A stretch of 64,000 nt of DNA from Palleronia pelagia (GCF_900110115.1 NZ_FOCM01000003.1:310001-374000), one strand, 5' to 3'. Shown: positions 1-9,480, counted from the first letter of the stretch. Translations and numbers: made by a program. The notes: generated from the sequence alone by a model not told the origin.

Positions 1-25
1 CGTGGGACACCGGGTGCTTCTCCAT
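1..25 (-). CDS. Possible N-terminus of a gene running off the left edge
   Basis: An ATG on the minus strand opens a reading frame MEKHPVSH that leaves the window after eight codons. It lies downstream of the minus-strand glutathione S-transferase gene and in the same direction. The VSH end recalls the start of Rieske iron-sulfur proteins (PetA, often MSHAED in this order), but eight residues cannot support that. No clear ribosome binding site is visible. Treat it as an unverified edge fragment. Confidence 0.25.
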
Positions 26-189
26 CTTTGATTTGCCCGCACCATAGCGTTGCACGGGCGATTCGCGCAAAGTCGGTCGCCTTCGACCTTTCGCGGGTGG
101 TCTATAGCCGTTTTTTGCATCGGTCCAGCCGACAAACTGGCGCAGTTTCGCCAATTTCGTCCGGTCAAGGGCCGAAAAACGGCGACCGG

Positions 190-786
190 CTACTCCGGTT
201 TCGTCGTTTGCATGGACGTCCGCTCTCCGAATTTCGCGAACCAGTCCGCCAGCGCCGGGCGCGCGCTGCGCCAGTCCCGTGCGCCGTGGCGCAGGTCCAG
301 GTATCCCAGCGCGCAGGCCACGGCGATCTGCGCCATGTTCAGCGGACCGGCCAGATGGCTCATCCACTGCGCCTCGATCGCGTCGAGCGCGCGGGTGATC
401 TTGGCCCACTGGCCCTCGATATAGTCCGGGAACTGCTTGTCCTCGGGTCGGACACGGATCTCGTAGACCATGAGGATCCCGGCATCCATCACGCCGTCGG
501 CCAGCGCCTCGAGCGTCTGGATCTCCCACTGCCGGGCGGCGGGGATCAGGTCGGCGCCCGCGCGGTCGGCCAGGTAGCGGCAGATCACGCGGCTGTCGAA
601 CAGGGCCGGACCGTCGGGACGGGTCAGGCAGGGGATCTTGCCCAGCGGGTTCTGGTTGGCGGGGTTGGGCGACAGCGGCGTCTGCGCCGATTCGACCAGC
701 GTCACGTCCTCGGCCTGGCCTGTTTCATGCAGGACGACCTTGACCTTGCGGACATAGGGCGAGGCTGCGGCGTGAAAAAGCTCCAT
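190..786 (-). CDS. Glutathione S-transferase family protein
   Basis: A 198-residue soluble cytosolic protein with an N-terminal thioredoxin-fold GST domain (about residues 1-80, opening MELFHAAASPYVRKV) and an all-helical C-terminal half. The fold motif NPLGKIPCL and the DSRVI glutathione-contact region are present. Such enzymes conjugate or isomerise electrophiles with glutathione; the substrate cannot be read from sequence. The start at 786 is chosen over an upstream in-frame ATG at 873 because AAAGGA lies just before it and the domain begins immediately. It is monocistronic as far as seen, with a 115-base gap to the mtaB stop. Confidence 0.9.
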   Translation of the reverse strand: MELFHAAASPYVRKVKVVLHETGQAEDVTLVESAQTPLSPNPANQNPLGKIPCLTRPDGPALFDSRVICRYLADRAGADLIPAARQWEIQTLEALADGVMDAGILMVYEIRVRPEDKQFPDYIEGQWAKITRALDAIEAQWMSHLAGPLNMAQIAVACALGYLDLRHGARDWRSARPALADWFAKFGERTSMQTTKPE

Positions 787-901
787 CGACGATCCTTTCG
801 CAAGGCACGGCACCGCGCCGCGCCGAAACGGAAAACTGCCGAAGTGGTAGCGGATGGACGGTCTCGCCCGCAATGGCGTTCGCGTGCCTTCGCCCGGCGG
901 G

Positions 902-2155
902 TCAGGCCGCGGTCAGGTGCGCGCCGTCGTGCCCGGTGATGGTCGTGCGCACGACCTGGCCCTCGGGGCGGTCGCTGGCGAAATGCACCTCGGCGAATTG
1001 CGCGGTGCGGCCCATGCGAGGGCTTTCCATCAGCACGTCGTGGCTGCGGCCCGATTGCGCGGCCAGGTGCCGCTGCACCGCGCTGTCGCCGGCGGCGCGC
1101 AGCCGCGCGGCGCGGTCCTTGATCGCGGCGCCGTCCACGGCGGGCATCCGGGCGGCGGGCGTGCCCTTTCGGGCCGAGTAGGGAAAGACGTGCAGCCAGG
1201 TCAGGTCGCAATCCTCCACCAGCCGCAGGCTGTCGGCGAAATGCGTCTCGGTCTCGGTCGGAAAGCCGGCGATGATGTCGGCCCCGAAGGTCATGTCGGG
1301 CCGCAGGCGCCGCGCCTCGGTGCAGAAGGCGATGGCGTCGCCGCGCAGGTGACGCCGCTTCATCCGCTTCAGGATCAGGTCGGAGCCGTGCTGCAACGAC
1401 AGGTGAAGATGCGGCATCAGCCGGTCCTCGTCGGCGATCGCGTCCATCAACGCCGGATCAGCCTCGATCGAGTCGATCGAGCTGATGCGCAGGCGGGGCA
1501 CGGCCGTCAGCTTCAGGATCCGCCGCACCAGGTCGCCCAGGCGCGGCTCGCCCGGCAGGTCGGCGCCCCAGCTGGTCAGGTCCACGCCGGTCAGCACCAC
1601 CTCGTTATAGCCCTGGCCCACCAGCCGCGCGATCTGTTCGACCACCACGCCGGCGGGGACCGAGCGGGAATTGCCCCGCCCGAAGGGGATGATGCAGAAG
1701 GTGCAGCGGTGGTCGCAGCCGTTCTGCACCTGGACGTAGGCGCGGGACCGGGTGCCGAAACCGTCGATCAGGTGGCCCGCGGTTTCGCGCACGGACATGA
1801 TGTCGTCCACCTGCACCCGCTCGGTCGCGCCGATCAGGTCCGGCGCCATGCCGGCCCATGTCTCCGGCTGCATTTTTTCCGAGTTGCCGATGACGCGGGT
1901 GACCTCGGGCATGGCGGCGAAGGTCTCGGGCTCGGTCTGGGCGGCGCAGCCGGTGACGATGACCGGCTTGCCCGGGTTTTCGCGCGCCAGGCGGCGAATG
2001 TCCTTGCGGGCCTTGCGTACGGCCTCGGCCGTGACGGCGCAGGTGTTGACGACCACGGCGTCGGTCAGGCCGGCCTGCGCGGCCAGGTCCTTCATCGCCT
2101 CGGTCTCATACATGTTGAGCCGGCAGCCATGGTTGGAGAAGACGGGCGCGCTCAT
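902..2155 (-). CDS. mtaB: tRNA A37 methylthiotransferase MtaB
   Basis: A 417-residue radical-SAM enzyme of the MiaB family, predicted to add the 2-methylthio group to N6-threonylcarbamoyladenosine at position 37 of ANN-decoding tRNAs. The N-terminal cluster-binding cysteines are at C11, C39 and C70 (NHGCRLN, VNTCAVT, VTGCAAQ). The radical-SAM CxxxCxxC is C147-C151-C154 ([10 protein letters not shown]). The GCRLN start and lack of an obvious MiaB-type C-terminus fit MtaB better than MiaB. The start codon overlaps the dapF stop by four bases (ATGA), so the two genes are probably translationally coupled. Confidence 0.92.
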   Translation of the reverse strand: MSAPVFSNHGCRLNMYETEAMKDLAAQAGLTDAVVVNTCAVTAEAVRKARKDIRRLARENPGKPVIVTGCAAQTEPETFAAMPEVTRVIGNSEKMQPETWAGMAPDLIGATERVQVDDIMSVRETAGHLIDGFGTRSRAYVQVQNGCDHRCTFCIIPFGRGNSRSVPAGVVVEQIARLVGQGYNEVVLTGVDLTSWGADLPGEPRLGDLVRRILKLTAVPRLRISSIDSIEADPALMDAIADEDRLMPHLHLSLQHGSDLILKRMKRRHLRGDAIAFCTEARRLRPDMTFGADIIAGFPTETETHFADSLRLVEDCDLTWLHVFPYSARKGTPAARMPAVDGAAIKDRAARLRAAGDSAVQRHLAAQSGRSHDVLMESPRMGRTAQFAEVHFASDRPEGQVVRTTITGHDGAHLTAA

Positions 2156-2991
2156 GACTGCCCCGCGATCCAGTCGGCGCGGATCAGGCCATCGGCCACG
2201 TGGGCTGTGGGCCCTGTCATCCAGACGCCGTCCTCGCGCCAGTCGATCCATAGCGTTCCGCCGTCGAGGTCGATGCACACGCGGCGCGCGGTCAGCCCGC
2301 GCCGCGCCGCCGCCACGGCGACCGCGCAGGAGGACGACCCCGAGGCCAGCGTCACGCCCGCACCGCGTTCCCACACGCGGACGCGGAAATGATCGGGACC
2401 GGTAAGCTGCGCGAGCTGCACGTTGGTGCGTTCGGGGTAAAGCGGATCATGCTCGACGCGCGGCCCGATCTCGTCCAGGTCCACCGCCTCCACGTTGTCG
2501 ACGAAGAAAGTGCAATGCGGGTTGCCCATGCCCGTCGCCACCGGATCGCCGTCCAGCGGGAGGTGGTCCAGGTCAACGTCGCGGGCCAGCGGCACCGAGC
2601 GCCAGTCCAGCACCGGCGCGCCCATGTTGACCGAGGTCAGGCCGTCGCCCGCGTCGCGCGCGGTCAAGTCGCCGCGGTCGGTGCGCAGGGTGACGGCATC
2701 GCGACCTTCGTCCATCAGGTGACGCGCGATGCAGCGGGTGGCATTGCCGCACGCGCCCGACGGGCTGCCGTCGCTGTTCCAGAAGGTCAGCCGCGCATCG
2801 GCGCCGTCGCAGGGGTCGATGGTGGCCAACTGGTCGAACCCCAGCCCGCGCCGCCGGTCCCCCAGGGCGCGCGCCAGCGCAGCCGTCACCGGCACGTCGC
2901 GGTGGCGGCGGTCGATGACGATGAAATCGTTGCCCAGCCCATGCATCTTCATGAACGGCACGTCTGTCTGGTCCTGCGGCACGCGCGCCAT
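2152..2991 (-). CDS. dapF: Diaminopimelate epimerase
   Basis: A 279-residue enzyme that interconverts LL- and meso-diaminopimelate, the penultimate step of the DAP route to lysine and peptidoglycan. Both catalytic cysteine motifs are present: GACGNATRC in the N-terminal half and ASGSSSCA near the C-terminus. [10 protein letters not shown] is the usual family opening. The start at 2991 is preferred because AAAGGGG lies just upstream; a later Met directly before KMHGLG is the alternative. mtaB follows with a 4-base overlap. dapE, dapD and asd lie elsewhere in the window rather than in one operon. Confidence 0.95.
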   Translation of the reverse strand: MARVPQDQTDVPFMKMHGLGNDFIVIDRRHRDVPVTAALARALGDRRRGLGFDQLATIDPCDGADARLTFWNSDGSPSGACGNATRCIARHLMDEGRDAVTLRTDRGDLTARDAGDGLTSVNMGAPVLDWRSVPLARDVDLDHLPLDGDPVATGMGNPHCTFFVDNVEAVDLDEIGPRVEHDPLYPERTNVQLAQLTGPDHFRVRVWERGAGVTLASGSSSCAVAVAAARRGLTARRVCIDLDGGTLWIDWREDGVWMTGPTAHVADGLIRADWIAGQS

Positions 2992-3040
2992 ATATGCCCC
3001 TTTGGCGGCGCTGAAAAGCGGGGCGCGACGTTCGGGGTTT

Positions 3041-3070
3041 TTGACTTGACGCCCAATGCCCCCGTCTTTA
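3041..3070 (+). promoter_or_regulatory. Probable sigma-70 promoter of tRNA-Lys
   Basis: TTGACT at 3041-3046 and TCTTTA at 3065-3070 are separated by 18 bases. Predicted transcription would begin about eight bases before the mature tRNA. The spacing and position fit; the -10 hexamer is weak. Confidence 0.5.
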
Positions 3071-3084
3071 GTGACCCGCCTCGT

Positions 3085-3160
3085 GAGCCTGTAGCTCAGT
3101 TGGTAGAGCAACTGACTTTTAATCAGTAGGTCCAGGGTTCGAACCCCTGCGGGCTCACCA
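3085..3160 (+). tRNA. tRNA-Lys (anticodon UUU)
   Basis: A complete cloverleaf can be folded. The acceptor is GAGCCTG paired with CGGGCTC (one G-U pair), the D arm begins TAGCTCAG, and the anticodon stem is ACTGA/TCAGT with loop CTTTTAA. The T arm contains GGTTCGAAC, followed by an encoded CCA. The anticodon TTT occupies 3118-3120 and reads lysine AAA/AAG codons. It is divergent from dapF. Confidence 0.98.
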
Positions 3161-3254
3161 TTCTTTCCCCTCCGTTTCCGGCTTCGCGAAATGTCGTGAC
3201 CTGCGCGGCTCGTTGCCTAATCTGCGGAGCGGGGCGGTCCTGCACCGCGTGCGC

Positions 3255-4064
3255 ATGGGGAATGCCTTGATCGATCATATCCTGACCCTGCCCGTGATGA
3301 TGTCGGCGTCCGTGTTCATCGTCGCCACCGTTCTGCTCGCCCTCGCCTCCTACGCCGTGGCGCGGTGGGCCCGGCCGTGGTCCGACGGGTCCGAAACGCG
3401 CGAGCTTGCGGGGTCTGTCACCTTCCGCATCGCGGCGCTGCACGGGCTGGTCCTTGCCCTTGTCTTCGCGCAGGAGCTGGGAAACATCCGCGACGTCCAG
3501 ACCGCCGCGGCGCGCGAGGCGTCGTTGGTAAGCGACATCTTCCATGACCTCGAGCGATTCGACCCGGACGCGACCGGGCGGATCCGCCGTGACCCGGCGC
3601 GCTATGCCGTCATCGTGGCCGAGGAGGAATGGGACCGGCTGGCCAGTGACGCCCGCCTGTCCCTGCCGGCTTGGGATGCATGGGAAAGCGCCTATCTCGC
3701 CATCCTCGACCTGCCGACCGAGACCCTTGCGCAGGAACGGCTGATGGGCTTCATGCTGCACGATATCCGCGAGTTGTCGGCCCTGCGCGACGCGCGCGAG
3801 AACGCGGCGCTGTCGGGCGCGTCCTCGCTTTTCCTCTTCGCAGCCATCGCCGGCGTGGTCCTGATCTCGGCCGCGTGGTTCACCTGGGCGCCCACGGCGC
3901 TGCACCTCGGCCTGATGGCGGGGTTCGCGGCCTATACCGGGCTGATCGTGTTCTTCGTGGTGGCCTACGCCAACCCCTACCACGCGCCCGGCAACGCCGA
4001 GCCCACGGGGTTCGAGCGATTCCTGACCGACCGCGTGCGGGCCGTGGCCGCCGAGCCGGACTGA
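3255..4064 (+). CDS. DUF4239-like membrane protein
   Basis: About 269 residues with two hydrophobic segments near the N-terminus (around residues 5-30 and 55-75), a charged central domain of about 110 residues, and two more membrane segments near the C-terminus. This layout matches the bestrophin-like DUF4239 proteins, whose function is unknown. The ATG at 3255 is the first conventional start; a TTG at 3213 would add 14 residues. Neither has a clear ribosome binding site. No operon partner is evident; the next gene starts 59 bases downstream with its own strong ribosome binding site. Confidence 0.75.
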   Translation: MGNALIDHILTLPVMMSASVFIVATVLLALASYAVARWARPWSDGSETRELAGSVTFRIAALHGLVLALVFAQELGNIRDVQTAAAREASLVSDIFHDLERFDPDATGRIRRDPARYAVIVAEEEWDRLASDARLSLPAWDAWESAYLAILDLPTETLAQERLMGFMLHDIRELSALRDARENAALSGASSLFLFAAIAGVVLISAAWFTWAPTALHLGLMAGFAAYTGLIVFFVVAYANPYHAPGNAEPTGFERFLTDRVRAVAAEPD

Positions 4065-4123
4065 GCGCGGCCTTCCTTCGGCGCGCCCCGGCACTAGGTT
4101 GGCGCAGGGCAAGGAGGATTGGC

Positions 4124-4681
4124 ATGCACAAGCTTCAGACGCAGGGCGTCCACCACATCACGCTGAATGGCGCGGATCGACAGACGTCGCTCGATTTCTG
4201 GGAAGGCGTGCTGGGCATGCCTTTCGTGTTCGAGCAGCCCAACCTCGACAACCCGGGCGAATCGCACCTGTATTTCGACCCGGGCGACGGGCGGCTGATC
4301 ACCATCTTCACCAACGAGGACCGCAAGCCCACGGGCAAGCCTGCGCCGGACGACCCCGGTGACGTGCACCACATCGCCTTCGCCGTCAGCCAGTCGATGT
4401 ATTCGCAGTTGGCCGGACGGCTGGACGCGCGGGGCATCAAGCATTCGGGCGAAAAGGATCGCGGGTTCATGAACTCGATCTACTTCCGCGACCCGCTGGG
4501 CACGCTGATCGAGCTGGCATCCTACCGTTTCGTGCCGCCGGTGGGCGCGACCCATACGGACGTGCTGTTCGAGGCGCACCTGATCCGGGTCGAGATGGGG
4601 GACACATCCATCGGCGACCCGCATCTTGCCATCGCGATCGAGCGCCTGTCGAAGCGCAATCAGCGCAGCCTGAGCGACTGA
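4124..4681 (+). CDS. VOC (glyoxalase/dioxygenase superfamily) protein
   Basis: A 185-residue cytosolic protein with two beta-alpha-beta-beta-beta modules. Putative metal ligands sit in the opening GVHHITLNG, the central DVHHIAFAV and the late LIELAS segment. This is the pattern of vicinal-oxygen-chelate metalloenzymes such as ring-cleaving dioxygenases and glyoxalases. The final 40 residues extend past the second module. The start is fixed by AAGGAGG eight bases before the ATG. The substrate is unknown. The gene converges on the EamA exporter, leaving only four bases between the two stops. Confidence 0.85.
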   Translation: MHKLQTQGVHHITLNGADRQTSLDFWEGVLGMPFVFEQPNLDNPGESHLYFDPGDGRLITIFTNEDRKPTGKPAPDDPGDVHHIAFAVSQSMYSQLAGRLDARGIKHSGEKDRGFMNSIYFRDPLGTLIELASYRFVPPVGATHTDVLFEAHLIRVEMGDTSIGDPHLAIAIERLSKRNQRSLSD

Positions 4682-4685
4682 GCGC

Positions 4686-5558
4686 TCAGGCCACCGCGCG
4701 GGCCTTCGACAGCTGCACCGCCAGGATGCCCGCCATGATGATCGCGACGCCCAGCACATCCAGCGGACCGATCCGTTCGCCCAGGACAGCGGCCGCGATG
4801 GCCACGCCCAGGAACGGGTTCAGGAAGTGGAAGGTCGCCGCGCGCGTGGCGCCGATGCGGCCTACCAGGACGAACCACAGCAGCGTCGCGGCCAGCCCCG
4901 GCACCAGCGTGGTGTAGAGGAACGCGATCACCAGCGACGGCGACCAGTCGACCTCCCACGGCTCGAGCGCGGCGCCCGCCACGGACAGGATCGCCGCGCC
5001 CACCAGCATTTGCAGGCCCACGACCATCACCACGTTGCCGCCCGAAGACGCGCCGCGCACCGACAGCGTCGCGGCGGCCAAGGCCAGCACGCCGGCGATG
5101 CACAGGCCCAGCCCGAACGGGTCGACCCCGCCCGAGATGCGGCTGCCCATGATTAGAACCGCCCCCGCAAGCCCCGCGAACAGCCCGGCGATGGCCTGCC
5201 GGCCCAGTTGCTCGCCCAGCAGGCTCCAGCCCACGAAGGCCACGATCAGCGGCATGGTGGACGCGATGATCGACGCGAGGCTCGCGTCGATGGTGCGCAT
5301 GGCGACGAAATTGAGGCCCAAGTAGAGCGCGTTCTGGCACAACCCGAACAGGAAGGTCAGCCGCCACTGCCGCGCGGTCAGGTTCCAGCTCTGGCCCATC
5401 GCGCGGGCGACGATGACGGCCAGTGCGCCGGACAGCGCGAAGCGGAAGGCGAGCGCGGTCAGAGGCGGCGCGTCCGCGACGATGAACTTGGCCGAAGTGA
5501 AGGCCGAGGACCACATGACCGCGAAGGCCAGCCCCAGCATCAGTGCGCGAAGATCCAT
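4686..5558 (-). CDS. EamA/DMT-family exporter
   Basis: A 290-residue inner-membrane protein with ten predicted hydrophobic helices arranged as two EamA repeats (about residues 5-140 and 150-285). It has the typical first-helix WSSAF motif and the repeat-end GERIG/LGEQLG motif. Family members export amino acids, purines or other small metabolites. Its ATG overlaps the pncA stop by one base (TGATG), so translation is probably coupled. The pairing might hint at a nicotinate or pyridine substrate, but that is only inference from position. Confidence 0.88.
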   Translation of the reverse strand: MDLRALMLGLAFAVMWSSAFTSAKFIVADAPPLTALAFRFALSGALAVIVARAMGQSWNLTARQWRLTFLFGLCQNALYLGLNFVAMRTIDASLASIIASTMPLIVAFVGWSLLGEQLGRQAIAGLFAGLAGAVLIMGSRISGGVDPFGLGLCIAGVLALAAATLSVRGASSGGNVVMVVGLQMLVGAAILSVAGAALEPWEVDWSPSLVIAFLYTTLVPGLAATLLWFVLVGRIGATRAATFHFLNPFLGVAIAAAVLGERIGPLDVLGVAIIMAGILAVQLSKARAVA

Positions 5559-6160
5559 CAGGTCAGCGTCACGCCCGCGCCGCGCATCCCGTCCATCGCG
5601 GCCCTGAGCGAGCCGTCCAGGTCGATTCCCCGCGACAGGTCGGTGCGCACGGTCACGTCGAAGCCCAGCTTCGCGCCGTCCACCGCCGAGAAATTCACGC
5701 AGAAATCCAGTGCGAGGCCCACCATGGTCAGCCGCTCGATCCCCCGCGTGCGCAGATAGCCCTCGAGCCCGGTGGGCGTCGCGTGGTCGTTCTCGAAGAA
5801 GGCCGAGTAGCTGTCGATGGCCGGGTTGAACCCCTTGCGGAGGATCAGGTCGCCATCGGTGCGCAGGTCGGGATGAAACGCGGCCCCCTTCGAGCCCTGG
5901 ACGCAGTGATCGGGCCACAGGACCTGGGGGCCATAGGGCATTTCGGTCATGGTCATCGGCTGGGCACCGGGATGCGACGAGGCGAAGGACGAATGGCCCG
6001 CCGGGTGCCAGTCCTGCGTCAGGATCACGGTGGCGAAATCCTCCATCAGCGCGTTGATCGGCGCGACGATATCGTTGCCGCCCTCGACGGCCAGCGCGCC
6101 GCCCGGGCAGAAATCGTTCTGCAGGTCGATGACGATCAGGGCGTGCGCGCGGTCGGTCAT
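5558..6160 (-). CDS. pncA: Nicotinamidase (NAD salvage)
   Basis: A 200-residue cysteine hydrolase that deamidates nicotinamide to nicotinate for NAD recycling. The catalytic triad is visible as D12 (VIDLQND), K109 (LRKGF) and C154 (ALDFCV). Metal ligands are D50, H52 and H85. Length is normal for the family. It begins a two-gene minus-strand unit with the EamA exporter and diverges from trhO across about 100 bases that must hold both promoters. Related isochorismatase-like hydrolases share the triad, but the WPDHC and FNPAIDSYSAF segments favour PncA. Confidence 0.93.
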   Translation of the reverse strand: MTDRAHALIVIDLQNDFCPGGALAVEGGNDIVAPINALMEDFATVILTQDWHPAGHSSFASSHPGAQPMTMTEMPYGPQVLWPDHCVQGSKGAAFHPDLRTDGDLILRKGFNPAIDSYSAFFENDHATPTGLEGYLRTRGIERLTMVGLALDFCVNFSAVDGAKLGFDVTVRTDLSRGIDLDGSLRAAMDGMRGAGVTLT

Positions 6161-6262
6161 GGAATGTCCCTCTCACCTTGGCGGCAGCTAGGCGCGGCCC
6201 CCCTCCGGTGTCAACCGCCGCCCGCTTGCCCGGACGCGGCCACGGCGCTATCAGCCGGGGCC

Positions 6263-7192
6263 ATGCCCGTCGTTGCCGCGTTCTACCGTTTCGCCTCGCT
6301 CGAGGATCCCGACGCCCTGCGCCCCGCGCTGCGCGCGCTGGCCGAGGCGCACGGCGTGCGCGGCTCGATCCTCGTCGCGGGCGAAGGGGTCAACGGCACG
6401 ATCGCGGGCTCGCGCGATGGCATCGACGCCGTGATCGACCATATCCGCGGCTGGCCCGGCTGCGCCGGTATGGAGGTCAAGGAAAGCCACGCCGAGACCA
6501 TGCCCTTCGGCCGGCTGAAAGTCCGCCTGAAGCGCGAGATCGTGACGCTGGGCGCGCCGGTCGACCCTGACCGGGTGGGCCAGTACGTCCCGCCATCGGC
6601 ATGGAACGACGTCATATCGGCGCCGGACGTGGCCGTCATCGACACGCGCAACGCCTACGAGGTCGCCATGGGCAGCTTCACGGGCGCCATCGACCCGGGC
6701 ACCGAGGCGTTCGGCGATTTCCCGGCCTGGTGGGCGGAGAATGCCGAACGGCTGCGCGGCAAGCGTATCGCCATGTTCTGCACCGGCGGTATCCGCTGCG
6801 AGAAATCCACCGCCTTCCTGCGCGCGCAGGGGGTCGAGGAGGTGATGCACCTGCAGGGCGGCATCCTGAAATACCTCGAAGAAGTGCCTGCCGACCAAAG
6901 CCTCTGGCGCGGCGAATGCTTCGTCTTCGACCAGCGGGTGACCGTGGGCCACGGCCTTGCGCCCGGCAGCGCCACCCTCTGCCACGCCTGCCGCAGGCCG
7001 CTGTCGCCCGAGGACCGGGCGCATCTTCAATACGAAGAGGGCGTCCGTTGCCCCCACTGCGCCGACGAATTCACAGACGAACAGCGTCAGCGCTTCCGCG
7101 AACGCCAGAAACAGGTGACGCTGGCCGAGGCGCGGGGCGCGGCGCATCTGGGTCCAGACGCGCTTCGCAAAACCGTTACAAAGGACGGCTAG
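6263..7192 (+). CDS. trhO: tRNA uridine(34) hydroxylase, rhodanese-type
   Basis: A 309-residue protein of the YceA/TrhO family, which oxygenates U34 of certain tRNAs to 5-hydroxyuridine. It has an N-terminal acylphosphatase-like domain, then a rhodanese domain with the active-site loop MFCTGGIRCEKS. A C-terminal region follows with two CxxC pairs (LCHACRR and RCPHCAD) that probably bind a metal. The start is the ATG at 6263, where the conserved MPVVAAFYRF opening begins. The GAPDH gene follows 29 bases later, so cotranscription is possible. Confidence 0.92.
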   Translation: MPVVAAFYRFASLEDPDALRPALRALAEAHGVRGSILVAGEGVNGTIAGSRDGIDAVIDHIRGWPGCAGMEVKESHAETMPFGRLKVRLKREIVTLGAPVDPDRVGQYVPPSAWNDVISAPDVAVIDTRNAYEVAMGSFTGAIDPGTEAFGDFPAWWAENAERLRGKRIAMFCTGGIRCEKSTAFLRAQGVEEVMHLQGGILKYLEEVPADQSLWRGECFVFDQRVTVGHGLAPGSATLCHACRRPLSPEDRAHLQYEEGVRCPHCADEFTDEQRQRFRERQKQVTLAEARGAAHLGPDALRKTVTKDG

Positions 7193-7221
7193 ACCGCGCG
7201 CGACCGAAACGGGGGCCCGGT

Positions 7222-8214
7222 ATGACGAAGATCGCGATCAACGGTATCGGCCGGATCGGCAAGCTGCTGGTGCGGCGCCTGTTCGACATGGGGCTTGGCG
7301 ACCGGATCGCGCTGCTGAACGATGCGAAGGGCGATCCCGGGCAGCACGCCCTGCTGCTGGAGTTCGACACGGTCCACGGCCGCTGGAGCCGCCCCGTCTC
7401 GGCCGACGGCAACTCGCTCGTCATCGACGATCACCGCATCCCGCTCAGCCACGCCGCGCGGATCGAGGATCTGGACCTCACCGGCATCGACCTGGTCATC
7501 GACTGCACCGGCACCTTCAAGACCGTGGCCAAGTCGCAGCCCTATTTCAACGCGGGGGTCGCGCGGGTGCTGGTCAGCGCGCCGATCAAGGAAGAGGGCG
7601 CGCTGAACCTGGTCTACGGCGTGAACCACGACCTTTATGACGGCAGCCAGCGCCTGGTCACGGCGGCGAGTTGCACGACCAACTGCCTCGCCCCGGTGGT
7701 GAAGGTCGTGCACGAGCGTATCGGCATCCGCCACGGCGCGATCACCACGATCCACGACGTGACCAACACGCAGACCATCCTCGACCGCCCGGCGAAGGAC
7801 ACGCGGCGCGCGCGCTCGGCCGTCAACGCGATGATTCCCACGACCACCGGCTCGGCCACCGCGATCACGGTGATCTACCCCGAGCTCAAGGGCCGCCTGA
7901 ACGGCCACGCCGTCCGGGTGCCGCTGGTCAACGGGTCGCTGACCGACTGCGTGTTCGAGATGGAGCGCGCGGTGACGGCGGACGAGGTGAACACGCTGTT
8001 CCGGGACGCCGCGGCAAGCGATCTGGCCGGGATCCTCGGCGTCGAGGACCGGCCGCTGGTCTCGGCCGATTTCCTGAACGACGATCGGTCGTCCATCGTG
8101 GACGCGCCGTCGACCATGGTGGTGAACGGCACGCAGCTGAAGGTCTATGCCTGGTACGACAACGAATGGGGCTATACCTGCCGCATGGCCGATATCGCCC
8201 GGATGATGGCCTGA
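7222..8214 (+). CDS. ArsJ-associated glyceraldehyde-3-phosphate dehydrogenase
   Basis: A 330-residue NAD-dependent GAPDH with the nucleotide-binding NGIGRIGK motif and catalytic C151 (AASCTTNC). The general base is H178 in the motif HDVTNTQ. It sits three bases upstream of arsJ. In characterised pairs the enzyme uses arsenate in place of phosphate to form unstable 1-arseno-3-phosphoglycerate, which ArsJ exports; the released arsenate then stays outside the cell. A housekeeping glycolytic role is not excluded by the sequence, but the ILDRP..TRRARSA segment and the neighbour argue for the arsenate-dedicated form. Confidence 0.9.
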   Translation: MTKIAINGIGRIGKLLVRRLFDMGLGDRIALLNDAKGDPGQHALLLEFDTVHGRWSRPVSADGNSLVIDDHRIPLSHAARIEDLDLTGIDLVIDCTGTFKTVAKSQPYFNAGVARVLVSAPIKEEGALNLVYGVNHDLYDGSQRLVTAASCTTNCLAPVVKVVHERIGIRHGAITTIHDVTNTQTILDRPAKDTRRARSAVNAMIPTTTGSATAITVIYPELKGRLNGHAVRVPLVNGSLTDCVFEMERAVTADEVNTLFRDAAASDLAGILGVEDRPLVSADFLNDDRSSIVDAPSTMVVNGTQLKVYAWYDNEWGYTCRMADIARMMA

Positions 8215-8217
8215 CCG

Positions 8218-9480
8218 ATGAGCGCTGCCGACCGCCCGCTTGCTGCCTACGCCACGGTGACCGCCGCCTACTGGGCCTTCATGCTGACCGATGGCGCCCT
8301 CAGGATGCTGGTGCTGCTCCATTTCCACGAACTGGGCTTCAGCCCGGTGCAACTCGCCTTCCTTTTCACCCTCTACGAGGTCGCGGGCATGGTCACCAAC
8401 CTGGCCGCCGGCTGGCTGGCCGCGCGGTTCGGCCTGACCCGCACGCTGTATCTCGGGCTCGGTGTGCAGGTCGTGGCGCTGGCCGTGCTCACCCGCCTCG
8501 ACCCGGGCTGGGCGGTGACGCTGTCGGTGACCTTCGTGATGCTGACCCAGGCCGCGTCGGGCGTGGCCAAGGACCTGACGAAGATGTCCGCGAAAAGCGC
8601 GGTGAAATTGCTTGCCCCGGGTGACGGCGCGCTATTTCGATGGGTGGCCGCGCTGACGGGATCGAAGAACGCGGTGAAGGGGCTGGGCTTCTTCCTGGGC
8701 GCCGCGCTGCTGGCGTGGCTGGGGTTCCAGGCGGCGCTCTGGTCCATGGCGGGCGCGCTGGCCCTGATCCTGCTCGCGGTGCTGGTCTTCATGCCCACGG
8801 GCCTGCCGCAGGGCCGCAAGGGCGCGAAGTTCTCCGAGGTCTTCAGCAAGGACCCGGCCGTGAACTGGCTGTCGGCGGCGCGGATGTTCCTGTTCGGCGC
8901 GCGCGATACGTGGTTCGTGGTGGGCATCCCGGTGTTCTTCCAGGCGACGCTGACCGGTGCGCTGGGCTGGGACACGCGCGACGCCTTCTTCGCGGTGGGC
9001 GGGTTCATGGCGGTCTGGATCATCCTCTACGGGGCCGTACAGGCGGGGGCGCCGCGGATGCTGCGCGCGAAGGGCCGCGACCTGACCAGCCTGGCGCGTG
9101 GCGCGGCGTCCTGGCTCACGGGGCTGATCGTCATCCCGCTGCTGCTGGCCCTGGCCGCCATGACGCTTTCCGGCGCGCCCCTCGTGGCGGTAGTGGTGAT
9201 CGGCCTCTTTGCCTTCGGTGCTATCTTCGCGGTGAACTCGTCGCTGCATTCGTTCCTGATCCTCGCCTTCAGCACGGGCGAGCGGGTGACGCTGGACGTG
9301 GGCTTCTACTACATGTCGAACGCGGCCGGGCGCCTGCTGGGCACGCTGCTGTCGGGGATCAGCTTTCAGCTGGGCGGATTGCCGGCCTGCCTCGCCACCG
9401 CCGCCGCCATGGCCGCGCTCAGCCTGGTCGCCGCGCGCAAGCTGCCGGGCGGCGCGGGCCACGCCCCATCACTGGTCTGA
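8218..9480 (+). CDS. arsJ: Organoarsenical efflux transporter ArsJ
   Basis: A 420-residue major-facilitator protein with about twelve membrane helices. It carries segments typical of ArsJ, including LLHFHELGFSP, LYEVAGM and GWDTRDAFFAVGGF. ArsJ expels 1-arseno-3-phosphoglycerate made by the adjacent GAPDH, giving arsenate resistance without reduction. The ATG comes three bases after the GAPDH stop, so the pair is one transcriptional unit. No arsR, arsC, arsB or phosphate-uptake gene lies within the window, so the regulator is not visible here. Confidence 0.92.
   Translation: MSAADRPLAAYATVTAAYWAFMLTDGALRMLVLLHFHELGFSPVQLAFLFTLYEVAGMVTNLAAGWLAARFGLTRTLYLGLGVQVVALAVLTRLDPGWAVTLSVTFVMLTQAASGVAKDLTKMSAKSAVKLLAPGDGALFRWVAALTGSKNAVKGLGFFLGAALLAWLGFQAALWSMAGALALILLAVLVFMPTGLPQGRKGAKFSEVFSKDPAVNWLSAARMFLFGARDTWFVVGIPVFFQATLTGALGWDTRDAFFAVGGFMAVWIILYGAVQAGAPRMLRAKGRDLTSLARGAASWLTGLIVIPLLLALAAMTLSGAPLVAVVVIGLFAFGAIFAVNSSLHSFLILAFSTGERVTLDVGFYYMSNAAGRLLGTLLSGISFQLGGLPACLATAAAMAALSLVAARKLPGGAGHAPSLV

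Noticed and set aside
854-2392. Open frame of about 512 codons on the plus strand opposite mtaB
   Set aside because: Antisense to a clear radical-SAM gene; composition is unlike a real protein and there is no ribosome binding site.
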